From JADFNB01 sp036397455 (GTDB lineage: Bacteria > Gemmatimonadota > Gemmatimonadetes > Gemmatimonadales > GWC2-71-9), in NCBI GenBank assembly GCA_036397455.1, contig DASWIX010000068.1:1-64000 (forward strand): a stretch of 64,000 nt of DNA. The letters are read 5' to 3'. Positions 54,703-63,005 of this stretch are shown in pieces. The position numbers were made by a program, and so were the translations under genes. The notes below the pieces were generated by a model. It did not search any database and had not been told where the DNA came from. It saw only the letters and a program-made list of their open reading frames with translations. Numbering within the stretch: the first letter of the stretch is position 1; the number at the start of each line of letters is the position of its first letter.

Positions 54703-55569
54703 TCAGCGCCACGCGCGCCGCTCGACCCGGTCGAGCGGCCGCGGCGTGCTGGCGGGACGCGACGGCTCGCGGGTCTGGAGGTCGAATCGATCGCCGGGCG
54801 CGAGAAAATAGAACTTGCCGCCCGAGTCGATTTGCGCACCGTGGTCGTAGATCGCGACGTACCCCTGCCCCATCACCTCGAAATCGTCACCCTGTACCAC
54901 GATCGCCGTGTTCTCGTCGATGCCAATCCCCAACAACGCGGGGTGGGCCTCGATCACCTCGATCAGATCGAACTGCCGATTGCGCCGCAGGAGATGCTGG
55001 TCGATCGCAACCTCCTTCAGAAAGCCCAGGCCCTCGACGTGGTCGCCCATCATGATGGTGTTGTTCCGCGTGTCGCCGCGAGCGAGATACGAGCCTTGAA
55101 TCGTTGCGCCGGCTGACGACCCGCCAATGACACCGCCGCGCGCGAGCAGCGCCCACAAGGCGGCGTGCACCTTCGTATCGAGGTAGGCGTCGGCCAGGCG
55201 CCACTGGCGGCCGCCCGCAAACCACACCCCACGCGCCGCGCGCAGCGGCTCGACGAACGCATCGCTGTTGGAAACGGCGCGATCGGTCGTGTGCAATACC
55301 GTGAGATTCGTCGCGCCCTGTTCCTTGAACTGGCGCAGTCCGCTCCAGTACTGGTCGTACGCCTCGGCGCCGCCCGCGGTGGGGATCACCACGATCGGTG
55401 CGTCCGGTCCACCCGCCAGATCGAGAAACCGCCGCACGATGGCGGGGTCCTGCATCGCCCCACCTACCACGACCAACGCCCCGTTGGCCGGCCCCACTTC
55501 CTGCGCGGACGCGGACGCGACACACAACCACGTAAACACGACGTACCGTGCACACCTGAAACGGCGCAT
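54703..55569 (-). CDS. Secreted S51 family peptidase (cyanophycinase-like)
   Basis: 288 aa from ATG 55569 with GGGAGAT upstream; signal peptide ends 'SASAQE'. The class-I glutaminase-like fold has the nucleophile Ser in 'GVIGGSSAGATIQG', with 'FAGGRQWRL' and 'IEAHPALLGIGIDENTAIVV' as in cyanophycinases. Exported members of this group hydrolyse aspartyl or beta-Asp-Arg peptides. It is shorter than classical PepE-cyanophycinase fusions, but complete. Confidence 0.9.
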   Translation of the reverse strand: MRRFRCARYVVFTWLCVASASAQEVGPANGALVVVGGAMQDPAIVRRFLDLAGGPDAPIVVIPTAGGAEAYDQYWSGLRQFKEQGATNLTVLHTTDRAVSNSDAFVEPLRAARGVWFAGGRQWRLADAYLDTKVHAALWALLARGGVIGGSSAGATIQGSYLARGDTRNNTIMMGDHVEGLGFLKEVAIDQHLLRRNRQFDLIEVIEAHPALLGIGIDENTAIVVQGDDFEVMGQGYVAIYDHGAQIDSGGKFYFLAPGDRFDLQTREPSRPASTPRPLDRVERRAWR

Positions 55570-55631
55570 GGGAATCTCCCGGGTTCGAGCCTGCGCAAAG
55601 CTACACGCCGGCGCGCAGCGCGACAGCACAA

Positions 55632-55660
55632 CGCCCCCGTGCCGCGAAAGCCCGGGGGCG
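55632..55660 (-). terminator. Terminator hairpin after the TPR lipoprotein gene
   Basis: CGCCCCCG (55632-55639) pairs with CGGGGGCG (55653-55660); an outer CGACAGC / GCTGTCG pair (55621-55627, 55660-55666) extends it. Loop 13 nt. Confidence 0.5.
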
Positions 55661-55683
55661 CTGTCGCTTCCGCTGCCGTTCGA

Positions 55684-56862
55684 CTACTGGTGACGCGACA
55701 CGTGGCGCTGCATCAACCGGAGCGCCTCATCGAGGCTCGACGTGCGGATCGAATCGGGCCGAATGTCCGGAACGGTGTCGCGGGCCATCAGCGTGTCCGC
55801 GACGACGGTCGTGGAATCGACGGTCGGAACGGTGTCGCCGGGTACGCCGATCGGTTCCACCGGCGCGACCGGCTCCCACACCGGTTCGGGTACCGGCTCC
55901 AACAGGCCGCGGACCTCATCGACGAACGATCGCGCCAGTCCGATAAGATCCAGGTCACCCAGCGTCGGCCGGTCTTCGCGACCCTCAACCCGCGCCAGAT
56001 TGGTCCGGGCTTTGTCATAGGACGGATCCAGTTCGAGCGCGCGCGTGAACGCCTCGGTGGCCGCCGTGTGGTACCCCGTGCGTTCCAGCGCGATGCCGAG
56101 GTTGTTGTGGAACACCGCGACATCACCGCGCACGCCGGTGGCGTGAGCCAACGGGGGCAGCGCCTCACGGAACTCGCCGCGCCGGATGTGGATCAGCCCC
56201 ACGTTGTTGGCCGACCACGCGTCACGCTCGTCGAGCAGCAGTGCCTGGTAGTAGTCGTCGATCGCCAGATACGTCTCGCCCAGGTCGACATGCGTGCGGC
56301 CCCGCACACGGAACGCGTCGACCGATGAGGGATCGAAACTCAACGCCACGTCGACCGTGGTGCGCGCCTCGTCCGGCCGATCGAGTTCGAGCAACACGCG
56401 TGCGAGATTGATCAGACTCTTCACGTGGGCAGGATCGAGTTCGATCGAGCGGCGAAACGCCTCCTCTGCCCGGTCCAGTTGCCCGGCGCGCCACGCGGAG
56501 AGACCGAGCATGTAATGGCCCCAGGTATTCTCGGGCCGGTTGCTGGCGTACACGCCGAAGAGATCGGCTGCCTCGTCGTACCGTCCGTCCCGGAACACCG
56601 CCTCGGCATCTTCGTACGACACCGTCGCGGGCAGGACGCGATCGGGCGGCGTTGGGGCCGTCTCCGGGACATACACCGCCGGGGCGGCGGTAACACTCGG
56701 CGTGGTCGCCACGTCGGAGCGCCGGTCGGGTGCTCGCCCGCGACTCCCGCGCCCGGGCGCGTCGCAACCGGTGGCCATGAACACCAGAATGAGAAAGAGG
56801 GCGACCGCCGTGTCGCCAAGACGTTGTTTGAGCCGTGGGCTCGGGACATCGTGCAACTGCAT
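55684..56862 (-). CDS. TPR-repeat lipoprotein
   Basis: 392 aa from ATG 56862, with GAGGAGG upstream. Lipobox 'VFMATGC' (C33). About six tetratricopeptide repeats run from residue 80 to 260: 'AEEAFRRSIELDPAHVKSLI', 'AATEAFTRALELDPSYDKA' and weaker copies. A long Pro/Val/Glu-rich tail with many Asp/Thr (residues about 280-360) ends the protein. Probably an outer-compartment scaffold. Family not named. Confidence 0.82.
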   Translation of the reverse strand: MQLHDVPSPRLKQRLGDTAVALFLILVFMATGCDAPGRGSRGRAPDRRSDVATTPSVTAAPAVYVPETAPTPPDRVLPATVSYEDAEAVFRDGRYDEAADLFGVYASNRPENTWGHYMLGLSAWRAGQLDRAEEAFRRSIELDPAHVKSLINLARVLLELDRPDEARTTVDVALSFDPSSVDAFRVRGRTHVDLGETYLAIDDYYQALLLDERDAWSANNVGLIHIRRGEFREALPPLAHATGVRGDVAVFHNNLGIALERTGYHTAATEAFTRALELDPSYDKARTNLARVEGREDRPTLGDLDLIGLARSFVDEVRGLLEPVPEPVWEPVAPVEPIGVPGDTVPTVDSTTVVADTLMARDTVPDIRPDSIRTSSLDEALRLMQRHVSRHQ

Positions 56863-57199
56863 GATCCGCCTCCTCGCTGGGCGCCCGCCGGGCGCGATGA
56901 GTGGTGCATTCCGGCGGGATGAAGAAGCAGGAGGAGTGCCGCACGGCGGCGGTGTGCGCCAGCACCAGAAGCGGCTGTCATTCAACGGGTTACGGGGGCG
57001 TTGCAGACGGCGGCGGCCGGCGCACCGTGTCCGCAAGGACACGAACGGCCCCGGTTTCATGGGCCGGTGGGACCGTGGTCCTCGACGGCGTGCTTCAGCA
57101 CGCGGCGCGACAGCGCCCGACACACCAGGAGCGACGGAACAGGCGGCCATACGACCTGCGTGCCCCCCAACCGCCTGACCCAGGCCCCGAGCTTCTGTT
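56863..57199. other. Intergenic region between the TPR lipoprotein and the ATPase gene
   Basis: 337 bp without a supported gene. A small perfect hairpin GTGTCC-GCAA-GGACAC (57027-57042) and a GC-rich hairpin near 57047-57063 may terminate the ATPase transcript. The promoter of the TPR gene must lie in the proximal part, but no good -35/-10 pair is visible. Confidence 0.5.
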
Positions 57200-58465
57200 C
57201 TACACAACCCTCCACCACGGCACCGCCAGCACCCGCTCGGAGAGCCAGAACATCTCGTCGCCAGTGTACAGCAGCAGCGCGCCGCGCACGGCCGCACCGT
57301 ACTCGTCCATGAACGTCCGCAGGTGCCGGGCGTCGCGGTGACCGACCCGGGAGGCTGCCTTGACCTCGATCGGCAGCAAGCGCCCATCCCACTCAATCAC
57401 GATGTCGACTTCCGCCCCTTTCGCCGTGCGCCAGTAGAGAATCTCAGGCCACCTCACCTGCGCCTCACGCCAGGCCAACAAATCCGTCACGATCAGGTTC
57501 TCGAGGTGCGCACCGGTCGGCGCGTCCAGACCGCTCAGGTGGAACGCCAAACCGGTATCGGTCCAGAAAACCCTCGGCGATTTCACGAGACGCTTCGTGC
57601 GACTGACCGCGTACGCCGGGAGTCGGACCAGCTGGTAGGTCGTTTCGAGCAAGTGCAGATAGCGCTGTGCGGTCGAGGGCGCGAGCCCGACATCCCGGGC
57701 GAGATCGGCCTGGTTGAGGAGGTTCCCGAGCCGGAGCGCACACGCCCGCATCAGCCGGCGCAGGTCCGCTGCGTACTCGATGGCCGCGAGATCAGTGAGG
57801 TCCCGTTCGATATAGGTCCGCAGGAACCCGTCGAACCAGCGCTCGCGGTCACGTCCACGGCCGTGGTGATAGGCCGGTGTCGGATATCCGCCGCGACGCA
57901 CCCAGTCCTCCCAGGGCTCGTCCGGGGCTGCGGATGCCCGCAGGACATCGGGCCATGCGGCGGGTGGAAGGTCGAAGAATACCTCCCAACGGCCGGACTC
58001 CCCGAAGCCGAGTTGCTCGCGTCGGGTGAGCGGCCACAGCGTGAGGTAGGTGGCACGACCTGCCAGCGACTCGGCGACCCGCCGCATGAGCAGGAGGTTC
58101 GCCGAGCCGGTGAGCAGAAAGCGGCCCGGCGTCCGGCGCTCGTCAACCGCCCGCTTGATGGCGAGCAGCAGCTCAGGGGACCGTTGCACCTCGTCGAGGA
58201 CGAGCGCCGGCGCGCGGCGCACCAGGTCGTCGGGCGCATGCCCGGCCTGCTCGAGCACGTCGAGATCGTCCAGCGTGAGATAAAGCCGGTTACCGCGCAC
58301 CGCAGGGAGTTGCACCAGCGTGCTCTTGCCCGTCTGGCGCGCCCCGGTGAGCACGACGACCGGTGACGAGGCACACGCCTCCACCAGCGGATTGGCCAGA
58401 AAACGTGGGAGGAAGTCCGCCCGCTGACGGGCTATTCCCGGCACTGGTGGTTCCTGGTACGTCAC
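57200..58465 (-). CDS. AAA_14/DUF4143 ATPase
   Basis: 421 aa, GTG start at 58465 without a ribosome-binding site. Walker A 'GARQTGKST' (41-49), Walker B 'LVLDEVQ', and the sensor 'LLTGSANLLL' belong to the AAA_14 ATPase; the C-terminal half is the DUF4143 module, with the PD-(D/E)xK-like core 'AKGAEVDIVIEW' ... 'PIEVKA'. These proteins are dispersed, often transferred, and their role is unsettled; ties to toxin-antitoxin-like or defence functions have been suggested. Three strict dyads at an exact 22-bp period lie 50-110 bp upstream, pointing to tight regulation, perhaps autoregulation. Confidence 0.9.
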   Translation of the reverse strand: MTYQEPPVPGIARQRADFLPRFLANPLVEACASSPVVVLTGARQTGKSTLVQLPAVRGNRLYLTLDDLDVLEQAGHAPDDLVRRAPALVLDEVQRSPELLLAIKRAVDERRTPGRFLLTGSANLLLMRRVAESLAGRATYLTLWPLTRREQLGFGESGRWEVFFDLPPAAWPDVLRASAAPDEPWEDWVRRGGYPTPAYHHGRGRDRERWFDGFLRTYIERDLTDLAAIEYAADLRRLMRACALRLGNLLNQADLARDVGLAPSTAQRYLHLLETTYQLVRLPAYAVSRTKRLVKSPRVFWTDTGLAFHLSGLDAPTGAHLENLIVTDLLAWREAQVRWPEILYWRTAKGAEVDIVIEWDGRLLPIEVKAASRVGHRDARHLRTFMDEYGAAVRGALLLYTGDEMFWLSERVLAVPWWRVV

Positions 58466-58515
58466 GGTAAGTAGTTGTAGGTTCTGAACATAGTGATGTT
58501 ATCCAAGACTTGGTG

Positions 58516-58576
58516 TGGGTGTATTTAACCCGTATTATGGGTGATTTACACCCACACAATGGGTGTTATTCACCCA
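58516..58576. promoter_or_regulatory. Operator array: three 17-bp dyads, 22-bp period
   Basis: Dyads of the form TGGGTG-N5-CACCCA begin at 58516, 58538 and 58560, spaced exactly 22 bp (two helical turns): GGGTGTATTTAACCC, TGGGTGATTTACACCCA and TGGGTGTTATTCACCCA. The second and third are near-perfect; the first is imperfect. Spacers and dyad centres are A+T-rich. The array lies 51-111 bp upstream of the ATPase start and 99 bp beyond the stop of the NtrC gene. The layout suggests a dimeric regulator bound on one face of the helix. Confidence 0.75.
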
Positions 58577-58675
58577 GCGCGCAAGTGACCTGTTGGCGCG
58601 CCGGGCGCGCTTGACGGTTGTCGGGAATACGGTGCAGGTCCGAAGCGAAGAGCGCGACCTTTGCGCCGGAACACC

Positions 58676-60025
58676 CTACGTCCGCTCGATCCCCAGCCTG
58701 CGCATCAGTTTGAGCAAACTCGAGTGATCGGCCAGGCCCAACGACTCGGCGGTGCGGGTGATCTGCCAGTCGTGGCCATCGAGCGCTTGGACCACGATAC
58801 GCCGCTCGGCCTCGGCACGACGCTGGTGGAACGTCGTGCCCCCGCCCTTCGCGGACACGGTACCTCCGAATTCGACCGGGAGATCTCCAACCCGAATCAC
58901 GTCGTCGTCCGTCGCGATGACGAGCCGCTCCACCACGTTGCGCAACTCGCGCACGTTGTTCTTGCGCCAGTCGTACGCGGCAAGCGCCGCTCGGGTCTCG
59001 TCGTCGACGGATTTCCGCCGCATCCCGAAGCGTTCGCAGGTGAGTGCGAGAAGGTGATCGACAAGGTCCGGCAGGTCGCTCAATCGGTCCCGCAGGGGGG
59101 GAACCTCGATGACGTGCACGTTGAGCCGGAACAGCAGGTCCTGCCGGAACCCGCCGGACTCCACTTCGCGCTCGAGGTCGCGGTTGGTAGCGGCGACCAC
59201 GCGGGTGTCCACCACAATCGGCTGGCTCGCACCGACACGGGTGATCTCGTTCTGCTCCAACACGCGCAGCAGCTTGGCCTGCATAGCGGCCGGCAGCTCG
59301 CCGATCTCGTCGAGAAACAGGATGCCGCGGTCGGCGGACTCGAACGCACCGCGCCGCGTGCGGCCCGCGCCCGTAAACGCGCCCTTCTCATGTCCGAACA
59401 GTTCGCTCTCGACCAACGACTCGGGCAGCGCTGCGCAGTTGAGCGCCACGAACGGTCCTTTTGCGCGGTCGCCCCGGCGGTGCAGGCCGCGCGCCACCAA
59501 TTCCTTGCCCGACCCGCTTTCCCCGACGATCAACACGGGGCTCGGAATCGTTGCGATCCGCTCGATCCGCTCGCGCAGCTTCCTGATGGCCGCGCTCGAC
59601 CCGATGATTGGCGATGTGCTGCCGATCTGGCCGCGCAGCGTCGCCACCTCATCGTGCAGGCGATGTCGCTCGATCACGCTCTCGATTTCGTGGACCACGC
59701 GTTCCATCGGCTCCGCCTTGTCGATGAACCCGCGCGCGCCCAAATCCATCGCCTGGATGCAGCGGTCGTAATTCCCGGTGCCGGTATACACGATCACCGG
59801 TACCTGGATTTCGTCCCGCTGCAACGCGCGCAGCACGTCGAAGCCGTCCATGGCGGGCATCTCGAGATCGAGCACCACGCAATCGACCGCCGCGCGGCTC
59901 AGCGTCTCGAGTGCCTCGCGCCCCCCTTCCGCGACGAGCACGTCGTATCCGCCGATCCGCTGCAGGTCGTAGGCGTACTGTTCGGCCATCGGTTTGATAT
60001 CATCGACCACGAGTACGGTCGTCAT
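58676..60025 (-). CDS. NtrC-family sigma-54 activating response regulator
   Basis: 449 aa. Receiver domain with phospho-acceptor D53 and D8/D9; AAA+ domain with Walker A 'GESGSGKE' (168-175), GAFTGA (215-220) for sigma-54 contact, and Walker B 'LFLDEIGELP'; C-terminal FIS-type helix-turn-helix ending 'LGLADHSSLLKLMRRLGI'. It therefore activates sigma-54 promoters when phosphorylated. Its ATG overlaps the histidine kinase stop (ATGA), so the kinase is its partner. Third gene of the operon starting at 62924. Confidence 0.96.
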   Translation of the reverse strand: MTTVLVVDDIKPMAEQYAYDLQRIGGYDVLVAEGGREALETLSRAAVDCVVLDLEMPAMDGFDVLRALQRDEIQVPVIVYTGTGNYDRCIQAMDLGARGFIDKAEPMERVVHEIESVIERHRLHDEVATLRGQIGSTSPIIGSSAAIRKLRERIERIATIPSPVLIVGESGSGKELVARGLHRRGDRAKGPFVALNCAALPESLVESELFGHEKGAFTGAGRTRRGAFESADRGILFLDEIGELPAAMQAKLLRVLEQNEITRVGASQPIVVDTRVVAATNRDLEREVESGGFRQDLLFRLNVHVIEVPPLRDRLSDLPDLVDHLLALTCERFGMRRKSVDDETRAALAAYDWRKNNVRELRNVVERLVIATDDDVIRVGDLPVEFGGTVSAKGGGTTFHQRRAEAERRIVVQALDGHDWQITRTAESLGLADHSSLLKLMRRLGIERT

Positions 60026-61686
60026 GACGTCTCAGCCGGTAGATCGACGTCGAACACGGTCCCCTCGCCGGGAGCAGTCTGCACCTTCAAGGTCCCGCCA
60101 AGGTCGGCCACCAGACGGCGCACGATGCTGAGGCCCAGCCCGGTGCCGCGTTCCTTGGTGGTGTAGAAGTCGTCGAAGGCGCGATCGAGCTGTGCGCCGG
60201 TCATGCCACGACCGGTATCGGCCACCCGCACGCGGACGGCCCGGTCACCTCCCTCCCCCACGACGCGCGCCGTACTCACGGTCACGCATCCTCCCTCCTC
60301 GAGGCTATCGGCCGCGTTGCCGACCAGGTTCTCGAGGATGCGGCGTAACACGAGCGGATCGGTGCGGACCAGCGACAGACCGGCCTCCAGCCTGCTTTCG
60401 ACCCGGGAACCGGAGCCCACGTCGCGGGTGACCTCACGCACGATCGCGTTAATGTCGCACGGCCGTCGCTCGACCTTGGGCGTGAGCCGCGCGTAGTTGC
60501 CGGCCAGCCCCTCGAGGTAGGCAATGCTCGACTCCACGGTCCCGTAGCGTTCCGTGAACACCCGCGGCAACTCGCCCGGTGCGTTCCGCGCCACCTCGTC
60601 GAGATGACGTACGACGTTCCGGATCGGCGTGAGCCCGTTTTTGACGTCGTGGTTGACCTGTCGCGCTAGCTCCCCGACCGTGGCGCGGCGTTCCGCCTCC
60701 CGCAAGCGTCCCGCGCTGACACGGAGCCGCGCGGTCATCGCGTCGAGCACCCGGGACAGCACGCCGACTTCGTCGCCGCGATCGGTACCGAGGGTGACGT
60801 CGAGCCGGTCGAGATCGAGTTGCGCGGTCGAGTCCGCCAGGTCACGGAGCGGCCGGCTGATCCGCGCGGAGCTCCAGGCAGCGGCGGCCAGCGCGATCAC
60901 CGCCGTCCCCGCCAACGCCACCCCGAACCAGCGATCGATCCCCCGGCGCACCGCCGCCAGCGGATCGTGCGTGGCGGTCACGATCCATCGGGCCGTGTCC
61001 ACGCGCGCCGTCGCGTCCTCCCCCTGGACAAACGGCATCGCGCGCTGCCACAGGATAGCGGTGGCAGGTCGTCCGGCTGCCGGCTCGAGCAGCGCCACAG
61101 CCAGTTCCCGATCGGGGGTCATCCGCTCCACAAAACGATCGTTCACCTCCACGCCGCCGACCAGATAGAACGTGCGGTCGCCGAGTTGCAGTGAATCGAC
61201 CTGCACCAGCGCGACGAACGGCCCCCTCGAACCACCGAGAGTCGTCAGCGCCGATCCGCGCGATGTGTTCGGGAGCACCACCGGCAATCCAGGCGCGACC
61301 AGATCGAACTCGTTGCGCAGGTGACCCGAGCTGAGAATCCGACCGGCGCGGTCGTACACCCGCACCACGTCGAGGCCGCTCATCCGCTGCAACGATCCCG
61401 CGAGGTCGAGCAGATACGCCCGTTCGCTCGCCGCTCCCTGCACCACCGCCAGGCGGAACCGATTGTCGCCGGCGAGCGCGTCGCGGATGGCGGACAACCG
61501 CGCCGCCACATCGCGTTGCGCACCGTCCAACTCCCGCTCGACGAGCTCCGTGAGCGCGGACAGTCGCACCGCCTGCTGTTGTTCGAGCCGCCGCACCACT
61601 TCACGCCGCACCCCCAACGCCAAGACGACGAGGGGAATCACCGCGACCGCGACGATGGTCGCGAGGAGCCGCGAGCGAAACGTCAT
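60022..61686 (-). CDS. Sensor histidine kinase, NtrB-like
   Basis: 554 aa from ATG 61686. Two membrane segments (7-25 and about 253-272) bracket an extracytoplasmic sensor domain of about 225 residues. Then a HAMP linker ('ISRPLRDLADSTAQLD'), a DHp with H346 in 'VNHDVKNGLTPIRN', and an intact HATPase ('ENLVGNAADSL', 'DTGRGM', 'GTGLGLSIVRRL'). ATGA overlaps at both ends couple it to the binding lipoprotein upstream and the NtrC regulator downstream. The stimulus is presumably a ligand of that lipoprotein. Confidence 0.96.
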   Translation of the reverse strand: MTFRSRLLATIVAVAVIPLVVLALGVRREVVRRLEQQQAVRLSALTELVERELDGAQRDVAARLSAIRDALAGDNRFRLAVVQGAASERAYLLDLAGSLQRMSGLDVVRVYDRAGRILSSGHLRNEFDLVAPGLPVVLPNTSRGSALTTLGGSRGPFVALVQVDSLQLGDRTFYLVGGVEVNDRFVERMTPDRELAVALLEPAAGRPATAILWQRAMPFVQGEDATARVDTARWIVTATHDPLAAVRRGIDRWFGVALAGTAVIALAAAAWSSARISRPLRDLADSTAQLDLDRLDVTLGTDRGDEVGVLSRVLDAMTARLRVSAGRLREAERRATVGELARQVNHDVKNGLTPIRNVVRHLDEVARNAPGELPRVFTERYGTVESSIAYLEGLAGNYARLTPKVERRPCDINAIVREVTRDVGSGSRVESRLEAGLSLVRTDPLVLRRILENLVGNAADSLEEGGCVTVSTARVVGEGGDRAVRVRVADTGRGMTGAQLDRAFDDFYTTKERGTGLGLSIVRRLVADLGGTLKVQTAPGEGTVFDVDLPAETS

Positions 61687-62924
61687 CGGATTCGCGGTGT
61701 CCCGACCCAATCCGTGATCACCGATGCCACGCCCAATCGCATCACCAGATGCGCACGCGTCTCCACCAGCGGCACCACGCGGGACCAACGGACGGACGCC
61801 ATTACGTCGCACGGCGTGAATGATCGAATCGGTACCGGCACCAGCGATACGGCGTCGACCCCGGCCGCGACGCGTGAGGCAAACAGCCGCGCGGGAACCC
61901 CCGCCGCGGTCAGTGGGCGCGTCGACAAGACCATGAGCCGCTCCGCCAGGAGTTCCGCCGTGCGGTCCTCCGCGGGATAGGCCACGATCTCCGAATCGCC
62001 GGCACCCTCTCCATCCCGTCGTGCCGGTTCGCCGCACACGCCGGCTTGCTGAAACCAGTAGGCCTCGGTCGCGGCACGCGCATCCACGCGGACCGCGTCC
62101 CGCGCGAGCGCAACACGTTCGCCGATCAGATTGGGCCCACGCCAGCCGGTGAGCTGCGCGACATAGACTGTCGTCCAGGGCAAGGGCAGCGCCGTCAGCT
62201 CGGCTCGGCGGGCAGCGTACTCGATGACCTGGGGATCCTCCGTTCGCAGCACGTCCACCCCGCGGTCGACCAGGTCCCGACCGTCCGCGCCAGGAGCAAG
62301 GATGAACCGCCGTTCACGCCCGTGCGCCGGCCGGATGGTGACGACGTCGCGGCCATCCTCCCGTGCGGTCTCGGCGGGAACCGTTCCCTCCGGCCAACCA
62401 CCGCCCGCGGCGGGGCGGCGCACCGCGAGGGCCGGCGCCGCCAGCGTGACGGGCAACGAGTGGCCCCGCGTCGCGTACGCCAGCACGATTCGGTCGTCAC
62501 CCTCGGCGCTGATCGCGGCGGGATCGAGCATGGTTGCGGCATCGCCCCACGCGGCCAGCACCGCCGCCGCGGTTAGGGGTTCGTTTCCCAATCGCGCGTT
62601 GGGGCGCAACGTGAACGTCCAGTGCGCGCCGTCCTCGTCGCCGCGCCATGACGCGGCCAGCGCCGCGCGTGGTCGGCCCTCGCAGTCAATCGTGATGAGC
62701 GTCTCATACAGGTGGGCGAAGAGCAATCGCTCATCATCGCTCGCCGGTGCACGCCCAAGATCAACCGGGGTGGTCATCGCGACGGTCAGAGGCCGCGGTT
62801 CACTCGCTATCGCGATCGCGCACGGATCGGCCGCCGGGAGAACCTGCACGGGCGCCGGCGAACAGGCGGCCAGGAACGCCGCAACCCCGCATGCGCGGAT
62901 GGATGTTCGACCACCAGGTGTCAT
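61683..62924 (-). CDS. Lipoprotein of the extracellular solute-binding family 5 (DppA-like)
   Basis: 413 aa. Lipobox 'FLAAC' (C21). The N-terminal half matches SBP family 5: 'LLFAHLYETLITIDCEGRPR' and 'WTFTLRPNARLGNEPLTAAA'. The C-terminal half is shortened and diverged. There is no ABC transporter gene beside it, and the next two genes encode a histidine kinase and its NtrC regulator, all with ATGA overlaps. It is therefore more likely the sensing subunit of the two-component system than a transport component. Promoter at 62931-62959. Confidence 0.82.
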   Translation of the reverse strand: MTPGGRTSIRACGVAAFLAACSPAPVQVLPAADPCAIAIASEPRPLTVAMTTPVDLGRAPASDDERLLFAHLYETLITIDCEGRPRAALAASWRGDEDGAHWTFTLRPNARLGNEPLTAAAVLAAWGDAATMLDPAAISAEGDDRIVLAYATRGHSLPVTLAAPALAVRRPAAGGGWPEGTVPAETAREDGRDVVTIRPAHGRERRFILAPGADGRDLVDRGVDVLRTEDPQVIEYAARRAELTALPLPWTTVYVAQLTGWRGPNLIGERVALARDAVRVDARAATEAYWFQQAGVCGEPARRDGEGAGDSEIVAYPAEDRTAELLAERLMVLSTRPLTAAGVPARLFASRVAAGVDAVSLVPVPIRSFTPCDVMASVRWSRVVPLVETRAHLVMRLGVASVITDWVGTPRIR

Positions 62925-62930
62925 GGGTGG

Positions 62931-62959
62931 ACAATTGCCTGATACCGACCCGTAGGCAA
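62931..62959 (-). promoter_or_regulatory. Promoter of the SBP-histidine kinase-NtrC operon
   Basis: On the minus strand TTGCCT, a 17-bp spacer and AATTGT precede the ATG at 62924 by 6 nt. The start has no Shine-Dalgarno, so a leaderless transcript is predicted. The -10 is weak (three of six). Confidence 0.4.
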
Positions 62960-63005
62960 CCGGTGGCTATCGGGCGGGCACCGCGATTTCGGCCCCCATT
63001 ACCGC

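Noticed and set aside
58516..58576. 22-bp periodic repeats as replication iterons
   Set aside because: Each unit is a dyad rather than a direct repeat, there are only three, no Rep or DnaA gene is nearby, and they sit directly before a gene; an operator array is the simpler reading.
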